From positions 6,678,865-6,718,762 of the forward strand of contig CP070697.1 of assembly GCA_020353555.1 (NCBI GenBank): a stretch of 39,898 nucleotides of DNA, written 5' to 3'. This DNA is from Desulfobacterales bacterium. GTDB taxonomy: Bacteria > Desulfobacterota > Desulfobacteria > Desulfobacterales > G020353555. Made by a program: the position numbers and the translations under genes. This document shows, piece after piece, positions 8,673-18,053 of this stretch (position 1 is the stretch's first letter; every line of letters starts with the position of its first letter). The notes below the pieces were generated by a model that was given only the letters and a program-made list of their open reading frames with translations, ran no database searches and was not told where the DNA came from.

Positions 8673-8894
8673 CTATCTGAATTTCGCCCCGTGAAAATTG
8701 CGCATCTGCATCAGATTGCGCATCTGCATCTGGGCCTGTCGCCCGCTCAGACTCCAGGGCTTAAAGACCATGGGCGGCGGTCCAACCTGTTTTCCAGGGG
8801 GTCCAGCCGCCTGCCGCGCGAGCGCTTCCTGCTCGGTCCGAATGTAATGCAAAACCGCGGTTACGGCCGCAATCAGTCTCTTTTCTTCATCCAT
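8673..8894 (-). CDS. Small protein between transcarboxylase subunits
   Basis: A 73-residue acidic-to-basic protein starting MDEEKRLIAAVTAVLHYIRTE, with an amphipathic helix at about 3-24, a Pro/Gly-rich middle (GPPGKQVGPPP), and a C-terminus containing a near-repeat (QMRNLMQMRN). ATG at 8906 is an alternative start; neither has a strong ribosome binding site. Position between the 12S and 5S genes suggests an assembly or accessory subunit. Small MEEE-helix proteins accompany decarboxylase and transcarboxylase genes in other anaerobes, but I cannot name a family. It has no membrane segment, so it is not an OadG/MmdD gamma subunit. The C-terminal repeat may come from the local repeat sequence rather than selection. 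Confidence 0.6.
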   Translation of the reverse strand: MDEEKRLIAAVTAVLHYIRTEQEALARQAAGPPGKQVGPPPMVFKPWSLSGRQAQMQMRNLMQMRNFHGAKFR

Positions 8895-9193
8895 CGGGTC
8901 ACCCATCTCTATAGTTTTGAGGGCCTCAAGTGCCTGAAATTAGAATAGAATCACCCGCCCGCGATCCCCCGCCCCTTGAGGCGGCCCTGCCGGCGGAGAG
9001 ATAACCCCGCGTCGGGCGGCTTCATCCAACTTGGCGAGGCGACAACGACAGAATTTTGTCGATCTTTCAAATCTTTGAGGCATCGTGTTATGGTTCAAGG
9101 CTGGCGAAGCGCTCCGCTCAAGGCAACAACCGCTGGCCTCCAACCTCCAAAATTTTCCAAACTTGGCCTTGGAAAATGCTTGGATCACTTCAG
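8895..9193. other. Non-coding spacer inside the methylmalonyl-CoA cluster
   Basis: About 300 bases between the 12S gene and the small protein, unusually long for this operon. It contains two CCTCCAA heptamers (9137-9150) and a short hairpin TTGAGGCCCTCAA near 8925. Open frames through it look like shadows. No convincing promoter, terminator or RNA gene was seen. Confidence 0.45.
9137..9150 (+). repeat. Two CCTCCAA heptamers
   Basis: A tandem pair of CCTCCAA, the same unit as the four-copy array at 5189-5216. Confidence 0.5.
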
Positions 9194-9209
9194 TCCCGTT
9201 TATACGGGA
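9194..9209 (-). promoter_or_regulatory. Perfect small hairpin spanning the 12S stop codon
   Basis: TCCCGT-TTAT-ACGGGA: a 6-bp perfect stem and 4-base loop. On the minus strand the TAA stop codon of the 12S gene starts at the edge of the loop. There is no T-tract, so it is not an intrinsic terminator; mRNA processing or stabilisation at this long intercistronic gap is possible. Confidence 0.4.
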
Positions 9210-10756
9210 ATGTTGCCGTGTTTTTTCGGCGGTCGGGTTTCGCGTTTGCTGGCCATGATTTCCAAAGCATCGATCAAGCGCGGCCGGGTCTCGCTGGGCA
9301 CAATCACCGCATCCACATACCCGCGGCTGGCCGCGGCGTAAGGATTGGAAAAGAGGTCCTGGTATTCCTTGATTTTCTCTTGGCGCTTGGCCACCGGATC
9401 GGGGGCTTCTTTGATTTCTCGACGATGAATGATGTTGGCGGCACCCTCGGCTCCCATGACCGCAATTTCGGCCGTCGGCCAGGCAAAGGTCATGTCCGCC
9501 CCCAAATCGCGGGAGCACATCGCCAGGTAGGACCCGCCGTAATCCTTGCGGGTAACGAGCAGCAGCTTGGGTACGGTGGCCTCGGAGTAGCACCACAGAA
9601 GTTTAGCCCCGTGTCGAATGATTCCGCCCCATTCCTGCTGGCTACCGGGCAGATAGCCGGGAACGTCGGCGATGGTCAGGAGCGGAATGTTAAACGAGTC
9701 ACAAAACCGGATAAAACGGGTGGCCTTATCCGAGGCGTTGATATCGAGGCAGCCGGCCAGGACTTTCGGCTGATTGGCAATAATCCCGATGCTGCGGCCG
9801 TTGAGCCGGGCAAAACAAACGATCATATTGCGCGCATAATATTGATGGGGTTCGAAGATCTCCCCGTTATCCACAATGGCACGGATCACCTCGATCATGT
9901 CATAGGATTTGCTGGGGCTGTCGGGAATGATGGTATCCAGAGCTGGAGCAGTGCGATGGGGGTCATCAGCGGTCTCGACAAACGGTGGATCTTCCATGTT
10001 GTTGGACGGCAGGTAGCGGAGGAGCCGCTTGATTTGGTTCAGGGCGTCTTCATCACTTTCACAGGCAAAATGGGCCACCCCGCTTTTTTCGTTATGGGTT
10101 TTGGCCCCCCCCAACTCCTCAAAGGTGATCTCTTCGCCGGTCACGGCTTTAATGACCTCGGGCCCGGTAATAAACATGTAACTGCTGTTTTTGACCATAA
10201 AGACCCAGTCGGTCATGGCGGGCGAATAAACCGCTCCACCGGCCGTCGGGCCCATGATGGCCGAAATCTGCGGTATTACCCCCGAACAGGCGGAATTGCG
10301 AAAAAATATCTGACCGTATCCGGAGAGGGCATCGACCCCCTCCTGTATGCGCGCCCCGCCGGAATCGTTAATGCCGACAAAGGGCACCCCGGCTTTCAGC
10401 GCCAAATCCATCACTTTGCAGATCTTCTGGGAATGCATTTCACCGAGGCTGCCGGCACGGGCGGTGAAATCCTGGGAAAAGGCAAAAACCGGTCGTCCGT
10501 TCACCAGGCCATGCCCGGTGATGACACCGTCGGACGGAATGTCGATCTTTTCCATCCCGTAGTTGACACAACGGTGCTTGACGAACATGTCGATCTCGCG
10601 AAACGTGCCTTTATCAAACAAGATCGCCAGACGTTCCCGGGCGGTCAGCTTGCCTTTCGCATGTTGACCGGCAACCGCCTTTTCGCCGCCCATTTGTCGA
10701 ACTTTGGCTTCGCGGGCTTTCAGTTCCTTGATCTTATCTTCCACAATACCCATCAT
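9200..10756 (-). CDS. Methylmalonyl-CoA carboxyltransferase 12S subunit (carboxyl transferase family)
   Basis: A 518-residue acyl-CoA carboxyltransferase of the propionyl-CoA carboxylase beta / transcarboxylase 12S family, with two crotonase-like halves. Visible motifs include ARERLAILFDKGTF near the N-terminus, SGGARIQEGVDALSGYG and GPTAGGAVYSPAMTDW in the first half, and ADVPGYLPGSQQEWGG, DLGADMTFAWPTAEIAVMGAEGAA in the second. Two adjacent ATG codons (10756, 10753) follow AAAGGA; the upstream TTG/ATG frame to 10771 is less likely. It would carry the methylmalonyl-CoA half reaction and transfer CO2 to the biotin of the 5S/1.3S protein. Propionyl-CoA carboxylase beta is the main alternative, but no biotin carboxylase gene is present. 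Confidence 0.92.
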   Translation of the reverse strand: MMGIVEDKIKELKAREAKVRQMGGEKAVAGQHAKGKLTARERLAILFDKGTFREIDMFVKHRCVNYGMEKIDIPSDGVITGHGLVNGRPVFAFSQDFTARAGSLGEMHSQKICKVMDLALKAGVPFVGINDSGGARIQEGVDALSGYGQIFFRNSACSGVIPQISAIMGPTAGGAVYSPAMTDWVFMVKNSSYMFITGPEVIKAVTGEEITFEELGGAKTHNEKSGVAHFACESDEDALNQIKRLLRYLPSNNMEDPPFVETADDPHRTAPALDTIIPDSPSKSYDMIEVIRAIVDNGEIFEPHQYYARNMIVCFARLNGRSIGIIANQPKVLAGCLDINASDKATRFIRFCDSFNIPLLTIADVPGYLPGSQQEWGGIIRHGAKLLWCYSEATVPKLLLVTRKDYGGSYLAMCSRDLGADMTFAWPTAEIAVMGAEGAANIIHRREIKEAPDPVAKRQEKIKEYQDLFSNPYAAASRGYVDAVIVPSETRPRLIDALEIMASKRETRPPKKHGNIPV

Positions 10757-10843
10757 CAAGATCCTTTCCACTGGCTAAGGGCTGACTCCCGCCGGACGAG
10801 ACCCGCGGATCAACCCCCAATTGAAAATCAGGACGTCAATCTT

Positions 10844-11857
10844 CTAGACCGCGGGATTATTGTCAAGAAAAAAAAGTAGTTCACTGGCGGCAAGGGTGGG
10901 AGCCAGGGTTCCTTTTTCGACGGCGCGGGTGATTGCACCCAAACGTTTTTGCACCCCCGGGTGATTGTAAAAGCGCTCTTTCAGCCCGTTTTCCACCAGA
11001 GACCACATCCAGTCCAGGGCTTGTTTGCGGCGTTTGGCTTGCAGCTCACCCGCATCCGCAAGGCTTTCGCGGTGGTCTAAAACGGTTTGCCAGATCTCAT
11101 CGATCCCGGTCAAATCCACGGCACTGCAGGTCAGTACAAGGGGCGTCCAATTGGGTGATGCCGGCTGCAAAAGCTGCAAGGCCGCTTCGTAGTTCTTAGC
11201 TGCTTTTTGCGCTTTCTCGATGTTATCGCCATCGGCTTTGTTGATCGCAATGGCATCGGCGAGTTCCAGAACGCCCTTTTTGATCCCCTGCAGCTCATCT
11301 CCGGCCCCGGCCAGCATCAACACCAAAAAAAAATCCACCATGGAAGCCACCGTTATCTCGGATTGGCCCACGCCCACCGTTTCGATGATAATCACGTCAA
11401 ATCCGGCGGCTTCGCATATGAGCATGGTTTCTCTGGTTTTACGGGCCACCCCCCCTAAGGTGCCCCCGGACGGTGAAGGACGGATAAAGGCCCGGTCTTC
11501 GCAAGCGAGCTTTTCCATGCGTGTCTTGTCGGCCATCACACTTCCGCCGCTGCGGGAGCTGCTGGGATCAATCGCCAAAACCGCCAGACGGTGGTCATTT
11601 TGCACGAGGCTCATGCCGAGGCTTTCGATAAAAGTGCTCTTGCCGACGCCTGGAACCCCGGTGATACCCAGGCGCACCGCGTTGCCGGTCAGAGGCAGCA
11701 AGGCATCCACGATGGTGCGCGCCAGAGCCTGATGGGCGGGAAGCGCACTTTCGATCAAGGTAATGGTCTTGGAGAGCATCCGCCGGTCCTGCGCCCGCAC
11801 TCCCTCAATATAGGGCTGGGGATCTGGCGAATTCCGATCGAGGTTATGATGAGCCAT
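10844..11857 (-). CDS. meaB: Methylmalonyl-CoA mutase-associated GTPase MeaB
   Basis: A 337-residue G3E-family GTPase that gates cofactor loading and protects the B12-dependent mutase encoded just upstream. P-loop GVPGVGKS at 67-74, the GGSVMADKTRM switch region near 104-114, ETVGVGQSE near 159-167, and the base-specificity motif NKAD at 206-209. C-terminal dimerisation arm present; length typical. Older annotations call this family ArgK or LAO transport ATPase, but the neighbouring mutase makes the MeaB role clear. Confidence 0.95.
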   Translation of the reverse strand: MAHHNLDRNSPDPQPYIEGVRAQDRRMLSKTITLIESALPAHQALARTIVDALLPLTGNAVRLGITGVPGVGKSTFIESLGMSLVQNDHRLAVLAIDPSSSRSGGSVMADKTRMEKLACEDRAFIRPSPSGGTLGGVARKTRETMLICEAAGFDVIIIETVGVGQSEITVASMVDFFLVLMLAGAGDELQGIKKGVLELADAIAINKADGDNIEKAQKAAKNYEAALQLLQPASPNWTPLVLTCSAVDLTGIDEIWQTVLDHRESLADAGELQAKRRKQALDWMWSLVENGLKERFYNHPGVQKRLGAITRAVEKGTLAPTLAASELLFFLDNNPAV

Positions 11858-11872
11858 TTTCCAATGCGATAC

Positions 11873-12005
11873 CGGTTAAATCGTCGAACGGCAATTGGGT
11901 TAAATGATCGCGGCGTTAAATGGTCAGACGGTCATATTGATCACAATTGTTGAAGCCGCTGCGCGACGATGATACCATTCCGCCCTCTGACCATTTAACC
12001 AAACC
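11873..12005. repeat. Inverted arms of degenerate 8-bp repeats, mutase-meaB spacer
   Basis: Ten in-phase octamers run from 11873 to 11952 (CGGTTAAA, TCGTCGAA, CGGCAATT, GGGTTAAA, TGATCGCG, GCGTTAAA, TGGTCAGA and so on). Reverse-complement units TCTGACCA and TTTAACCA begin at 11986 and reach the mutase stop codon. A 14-bp stretch at 11915-11928 (GTTAAATGGTCAGA) is a perfect inverted repeat of 11986-11999. The whole 148-base spacer is made of this material. Confidence 0.7.
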
Positions 12006-14135
12006 CTACCGCCTCTGCTCCAATGCATCAAGGACCTGGTTGGCCGAATCCGTCACCGCGGTCCCCGGGCCGAATATGCTTACCGCCCCGGCCCGGTGCA
12101 GAAAATCATAATCCTTGGGCGGGATGATGCCGCCGACCACTACCAGAATGTCTTCGCCGCCTTCTTTTTTCAGCGCTTCGGTCAGTTGCGGAACGAGAGT
12201 CTTGTGGCCGGCGGCCAGACTGGATACGCCTACCATGTGGACGTCATTCTCCACGGCCATGCGAGCGGCTTCGGCCGGCGTCTGAAACATCGGGCTGATG
12301 TCGACATCAAAGCCCAGGTCGGCATAGGCGGTGGCAATCACCTTGATTCCACGGTCATGGCCGTCCTGCCCCATTTTGGTGACGAGAATCCGGGGCCGGC
12401 GCCCTTCTTTCTCCATGAACTTGGCGGTTCGCTTGCGGATCGCTTCGATGATTTCGCTGTCGCCATATTCGCTCGCATATACGCCGGAGATGCATTGGGT
12501 GGTCGCCACGAAGCGTCCGAAAACCTTCTCCATGACGTCCGAAATCTCGCCGACGGTCGCTCGCGCCCTCACGGCCGGAATACACGCCTCCAGCAGATTG
12601 CCGCCGGAGGCCGCCGCGTTGGAAAAGGCTTCCAAGGCTTTTTCAACGGTCCGATTGTCCCGCCGGGCCTTGATCTCCTTGAGCCGGGCGATCTGCTCAT
12701 CCCGGACACTGGCGGGAACCTCCAGAATTTCCAGGTCGATGTCTTCTTCGATCTGATATTTGTTGACGCCTACAATCACATCGTCGCCTTTGTCGATCCG
12801 CGCCTGGCGGCGCGCGGCGGCTTCCTCGATGCGCAGTTTCGGCATCCCCGTTTCAATCGCCTTGGCCATGCCGCCCAGTTGTTCAACTTCTTCAATGATT
12901 TTGGCGGCTCTGCGGATAATTCCGTCGGTCAGAGACTCCACATAATAAGAACCGGCCAGCGGGTCAATCGCATGACAGACCTGAGATTCCTCCTGGACAA
13001 TCAGCTGGGTATTGCGGGCAATCCGTGCCGAAAAATCGGTCGGCAGCCCCACGGCCTCATCAAACGAGTTGGTATGCAGGGACTGGGTGCCCCCCAAAAC
13101 GGCGGATAAACACTCCAGGGTGGTCCGGATAATGTTGTTGTAGGGGTCCTGGGCCGTCAGACTCCAGCCGGAAGTCTGGCAATGGGTGCGCAACATGGTA
13201 GACTGCGGATCTTTAGGGCCAAATTGGCTGATCCGTTTATGCCACAAGCACCGGGCGGCCCGCAGCATGGCAATATCCATAAAAAAGTTCATGCCAATGC
13301 CGAAGAAAAACGACAAGCGCGGTGCAAATGCGTCGATGTCCAGGCCCGCGGCCAGGGCCGCCCGGACATATTCCACCCCGTCGGCCAGCGTAAAGGCCGT
13401 CTGGAGCGCCGAGTCGGCGCCGGCCTCCATCATGTGATAGCCGCTGATACTGATGGTGTTGTACTTGGGCATATGTTTCGAGCAATACCCAATGATGTCC
13501 GACACGATCCGCATGGAGGGTTCCGGGGGATAAATGTAAGTATTGCGGGTTAAGTACTCCTTGAGGATATCGTTTTGAATGGTTCCGGTGAGTTTGTCCT
13601 GGGGTACGTTCTGTTCTTCGGCGGCCACGATATAACCGGCCAGAATCGGCAAGACCGCCCCATTCATTGTCATGGAAACCGACATCTGCTCCAGCGGAAT
13701 TTGATCAAAAAGAATTTTCATATCTTCCACGGAATCCACGGCCACGCCGGCCTTGCCGATGTCCCCGGCCACCCGGGGATGATCGGAATCATATCCCCGA
13801 TGAGTGGCGAGATCAAAGGCCACCGAAAGACCCTTCTGGCCCGCAGCGAGACAACGGCGGTAAAAGGCATTGGATTCTTTGGCGGTCGAAAACCCGGCAT
13901 ACTGGCGGATGGTCCAGGGCCGGCCGGCATACATCGTGGCTTTAGGGCCGCGCACATAAGGCGCCAGGCCCGGTAACCCATTCAAATGTTCCAGATCTTT
14001 AAGGTCTTCGGCCGTATATAGAGGTTTTACCCGAATACCGTCCGGCGTCATCCAGTTGAGGGACTCCAGGGGTTTCCCCCTAAGCTCTTTGGTTGCAAGA
14101 TCGATCCATTTTTGTTTCTCAGGATGTTCTGCCAT
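12006..14135 (-). CDS. mut: Methylmalonyl-CoA mutase, single-chain large subunit
   Basis: Adenosylcobalamin-dependent mutase converting (R)-methylmalonyl-CoA to succinyl-CoA. At 709 residues it has the complete large-chain architecture: an N-terminal substrate-binding TIM barrel (about 40-560, beginning with the [16 protein letters not shown] segment) and a C-terminal B12-binding domain with DGHDRG at 591-596, where His593 is the lower cobalt ligand, followed by the [12 protein letters not shown] and VVVGGIIP segments. Size resembles E. coli Sbm (714), so it probably acts without a separate small subunit. Start supported by GAGGAG upstream of ATG. Flanked by its epimerase and by MeaB. Confidence 0.97.
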   Translation of the reverse strand: MAEHPEKQKWIDLATKELRGKPLESLNWMTPDGIRVKPLYTAEDLKDLEHLNGLPGLAPYVRGPKATMYAGRPWTIRQYAGFSTAKESNAFYRRCLAAGQKGLSVAFDLATHRGYDSDHPRVAGDIGKAGVAVDSVEDMKILFDQIPLEQMSVSMTMNGAVLPILAGYIVAAEEQNVPQDKLTGTIQNDILKEYLTRNTYIYPPEPSMRIVSDIIGYCSKHMPKYNTISISGYHMMEAGADSALQTAFTLADGVEYVRAALAAGLDIDAFAPRLSFFFGIGMNFFMDIAMLRAARCLWHKRISQFGPKDPQSTMLRTHCQTSGWSLTAQDPYNNIIRTTLECLSAVLGGTQSLHTNSFDEAVGLPTDFSARIARNTQLIVQEESQVCHAIDPLAGSYYVESLTDGIIRRAAKIIEEVEQLGGMAKAIETGMPKLRIEEAAARRQARIDKGDDVIVGVNKYQIEEDIDLEILEVPASVRDEQIARLKEIKARRDNRTVEKALEAFSNAAASGGNLLEACIPAVRARATVGEISDVMEKVFGRFVATTQCISGVYASEYGDSEIIEAIRKRTAKFMEKEGRRPRILVTKMGQDGHDRGIKVIATAYADLGFDVDISPMFQTPAEAARMAVENDVHMVGVSSLAAGHKTLVPQLTEALKKEGGEDILVVVGGIIPPKDYDFLHRAGAVSIFGPGTAVTDSANQVLDALEQRR

Positions 14136-14261
14136 GGCACACTCCTCAGTTAACGGTTGCGTTTGCGGCTTTCCAGGCGCGGAATCGGCCTCCCCGATTC
14201 TCGCCGCTGCCTTCGGATTTCTTCGGTTCTCTGTATTTCGCGTTCCGCCTCCCGTCCGCGT

Positions 14262-14663
14262 CTATCTTTCGCACAATTCAACCAGCACCCCGTGGGTGTC
14301 CTTGGGGTGTAGGAAAGCAATTTTGGCGCCCCCCGCACCGTGCCTGGGTTTTTCGTCAATCAATCGGATTCCTTTAGCTTTCAATTCATCCAGCGCCGCC
14401 TCCAGATTTTCAACGCGAAAGGCAATATGCTGGATCCCTTCCCCCTTCTTTTCCAGATACTTGGCAATGGGTCCGTCCGGCGCGGTGGACTCCAGCAGTT
14501 CCACTTCGCTTTCTCCCACCGGTAAAAAAGCGGTGGTAACCTTCTGCTCCTCGATGGTTTCGGTACCTTCCAATTTAAGCCCCAGAACATCGGTCCAGAA
14601 ATTCTTGCCTTCGGCAATCCGATTAACGGCGATCCCGAGATGGTCGATCTTGAGAACCTTCAT
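14262..14663 (-). CDS. mce: Methylmalonyl-CoA epimerase
   Basis: A 133-residue glyoxalase-fold metalloenzyme that interconverts (S)- and (R)-methylmalonyl-CoA for the adjacent mutase. Two beta-alpha-beta-beta-beta units are visible. Metal-ligand segments are IDHLGIAV at the N-terminus (His8), IQHIAFRV in the middle, and HGVLVELCE at the C-terminus. AAAGGA lies seven bases before the ATG. A perfect TATAAT stands 39 bases upstream at 14702-14707, but with no good -35, so a separate promoter for the mce-mut genes is only possible. Confidence 0.95.
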   Translation of the reverse strand: MKVLKIDHLGIAVNRIAEGKNFWTDVLGLKLEGTETIEEQKVTTAFLPVGESEVELLESTAPDGPIAKYLEKKGEGIQHIAFRVENLEAALDELKAKGIRLIDEKPRHGAGGAKIAFLHPKDTHGVLVELCER

Positions 14664-14763
14664 TGTTATGTCCTTTCATCTCTTAAGACGGTATCGACAA
14701 GATTATAACGATATTAGATCACTCAACGTGATTGGCAGTGGGAGCCGGCCCGAAAGTGGCTAT

Positions 14764-16382
<1,619 letters not shown>

Positions 16383-17456
16383 CTAGGCGATGTACATCGC
16401 ATCCCCGTAACTGTAAAACCGGTACCTTCGTGTAATCGCTTCCTGATAGGCATTCAGCACATTCTCACGGCCGGCAAAAGCCGCCACCAGCATCAGCAGC
16501 GTCGACTCGGGTAAATGAAAATTGGTGATCAGCGCATTCACGATCTTAAACCGGTAGCCGGGGTAAATGAAAAGGTCACACTTGCCGCTGCCGGAGGTAA
16601 GATGGCCATGCGCATCGGAGGCGTACTCCAGGGTTCGCACGCAGGTGGTGCCCACGGCGACTACGCGACCGCCGCCGGCCCGGGCGCATTTGATCGTTTC
16701 AGCCGCTTCGGTGGAAATGCAGAAGCCCTCGGCATGCATCCGGTGGCGGCGAATATCAGAGACCCTCACCGGCAAAAAGGTTCCATAGCCGACATGCAGC
16801 GTGACGGCTACGATCTGAACGCCTTGGGACCTGAGTTTGACAAGCATCTCGGCGGTGAAATGCAGTCCTGCCGTAGGAGCGGCGATGGCCCCTTTCTGCG
16901 AAGCATAGACGGTCTGGTAACTCGTCCGGTCATCGCAGGGCGGTTTGACACCGCGACCCCTTTTGATATACGGGGGAAGCGGCACGTGTCCGATCCGATC
17001 CAGTAAGGCCTCGAAATCTTGGCTCCCATAAAATCTGACGGTATGGGTTCCGTTGCGGCTGTCGATGATCTCACCCGTCAATCCTTCTTCGAAAAATAAG
17101 CGCGTTCCGGGTCCGGAACGTTTGGCGGCCTTCACCAGGCACTGGCAGATAAATTCACCCTCATTTGCATTTGTCCGGCGGGCCTCGGCAAAATCGAAGA
17201 TCAGCACCTCCACCTTGCCCCCTGTCTCTTTGTGGCCGCATAACCGCCCGGGAATCACCGCCGTGTTGTTGAGGACCAAGACATCACCGGACCTGAGCAG
17301 ACGGCAGAGGTCGCCAAAACAATGATGCGTCACAGTCCCGTTGCGGCGGTTTAAGAAAAGAAGGTTGGATCGATCCCGCTGCACCAGAGGCTTTTGGGCG
17401 ATGAGCTCCGCTGGGAGGTCATAGTCGTAATCCGACAATGAAAACACCGTCTTCAC
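16383..17456 (-). CDS. queA: S-adenosylmethionine:tRNA ribosyltransferase-isomerase QueA
   Basis: QueA adds the ribosyl moiety of SAM to preQ1-tRNA to form epoxyqueuosine, the step after Tgt. Recognised by DYDLPAELIAQKP at the N-terminus, VLNNTAVIPGRL, GHVPLPPYIKR, TAGLHFT, VGYGTFLPVR and NFHLPESTLLML. GTG at 17456 is chosen as the start because it forms a GTGA overlap with the stop of the upstream DUF2065 gene and gives 357 residues (E. coli QueA has 356). GTG at 17447 (VFSLSDYDYD, with AAGGTGA upstream) and TTG at 17480 are alternatives. Adjacent tgt makes a queuosine pair. Confidence 0.95.
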   Translation of the reverse strand: MKTVFSLSDYDYDLPAELIAQKPLVQRDRSNLLFLNRRNGTVTHHCFGDLCRLLRSGDVLVLNNTAVIPGRLCGHKETGGKVEVLIFDFAEARRTNANEGEFICQCLVKAAKRSGPGTRLFFEEGLTGEIIDSRNGTHTVRFYGSQDFEALLDRIGHVPLPPYIKRGRGVKPPCDDRTSYQTVYASQKGAIAAPTAGLHFTAEMLVKLRSQGVQIVAVTLHVGYGTFLPVRVSDIRRHRMHAEGFCISTEAAETIKCARAGGGRVVAVGTTCVRTLEYASDAHGHLTSGSGKCDLFIYPGYRFKIVNALITNFHLPESTLLMLVAAFAGRENVLNAYQEAITRRYRFYSYGDAMYIA

Positions 17457-17638
17457 CTTCTTCCCAGGTAAACCAGCCAAAGTCCGACGGCCATCAAAAA
17501 CAAACCGAACTTTCGCAGCGCACCATCGGGCGTCCCGAGGACTCTTTGAACCCAGCGTTTCATCTTGGCTGGGATCGCAAAATAGGGAAGCCCTTCAACG
17601 ATCAAGACCATTCCCAGCACGCACAGGAAATATTTCAT
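17453..17638 (-). CDS. DUF2065 (YjeT-like) small membrane protein
   Basis: A 61-residue protein MKYFLCVLGMVLIVEGLPYF with two hydrophobic segments (about 3-20 and 42-58) separated by a basic stretch (KMKRWVQRVL). This layout, including EGLPYFA and the C-terminal GLWLVYLGR, matches the DUF2065/YjeT family of inner-membrane proteins of unknown function. The frame is open to 17737 but the extra residues are not membrane-like and not family-like. Its stop overlaps the queA start, so it is the first gene of the queA-tgt transcript from the promoter at 17754-17783. Confidence 0.8.
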   Translation of the reverse strand: MKYFLCVLGMVLIVEGLPYFAIPAKMKRWVQRVLGTPDGALRKFGLFLMAVGLWLVYLGRR

Positions 17639-17753
17639 TATCCTTTTGATCCGTCTTCCAAAACCGTCTTCGCCGGGGTAACCCTTCGAAGCGCTGCACC
17701 GCTCGCCGCCGGCATGCTTGCTTGTCCACTGCGTCATTCGAATTAAAATTTTA

Positions 17754-17783
17754 TATATAAACTCATCCCCATGATTTTGTCAA
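17754..17783 (-). promoter_or_regulatory. Sigma-70-type promoter for the DUF2065-queA-tgt operon
   Basis: On the minus strand a perfect TTGACA (17778-17783) is followed after 18 bases by TATATA (17754-17759) in an AT-rich run. Transcription would begin about 110 bases before the DUF2065 start codon and read into queA, tgt and possibly the methylmalonyl-CoA genes. Confidence 0.6.
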
Positions 17784-18053
17784 AACAAAACCATCCGTGC
17801 GCGGCATGCCCACAAAACTTCGTCTTCGCCCGGGTGGCAGGCAGGGCCTCTCGGGGCCGGCCCTTGCCTGCCACCTCTTACTTTGGACCTCGTCTTGACA
17901 TCACCTTCCAACATCGTTATCACCTTGCTATTCAGACCCGCCGCGCGCCCCTCCTGCGGCACGCGAGCATCCCTGAGAACTATGCGAATTGTTATGCATT
18001 ATATGTTTGCGGTGGTCACCCTCACCCTATACGGCGGCCAGGTCTGACCGTTT
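17784..18053. other. Divergent spacer between the queA operon and the first phosphatase gene
   Basis: Holds the long hairpin at 17834-17874 and the upstream region of the phosphatase gene. A 21-codon open frame at 17981-18046 (MRIVMHYMFAVVTLTLYGG) is hydrophobic and ends just before the phosphatase start in another frame; it could be a leader or a relic of a longer N-terminal membrane segment lost by frameshift. No clear plus-strand promoter was seen. Confidence 0.4.
17834..17874. repeat. Long near-perfect hairpin upstream of the queA operon promoter
   Basis: GTGGCAGGCA (17834-17843) pairs with TGCCTGCCAC (17865-17874), and inside it GGGCC (17844-17848) pairs with GGCCC (17859-17863), with one bulged T. 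The total is 15 bp around a 10-base loop. No T-tract follows on either strand. It lies between divergent genes, where a terminator is not expected, so a REP-like element or a regulatory structure is more likely. Confidence 0.65.

Noticed and set aside
9056-10879. A 607-codon plus-strand ORF
   Set aside because: Shadow of the 12S gene on the opposite strand; low-complexity Gly/His/Asp-rich composition typical of such shadows.
11873-12005. CRISPR-like array or intrinsic terminator
   Set aside because: Repeats are 8 bp and degenerate without unique spacers, and the 14-bp inverted repeat has a 57-base loop and no T-tract.
14664-14763. Possible cobalamin riboswitch before the epimerase-mutase genes
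   Set aside because: A GCCACT...CCACTGCC stretch suggests a B12 box, but the gap is only 100 bases, too short, and the conserved core cannot be laid out.
17981-18046. 21-codon leader peptide upstream of the phosphatase gene
   Set aside because: No clear ribosome binding site; kept only as a possible frameshift relic because a hydrophobic segment would fit the N-terminus of the membrane phosphatase.
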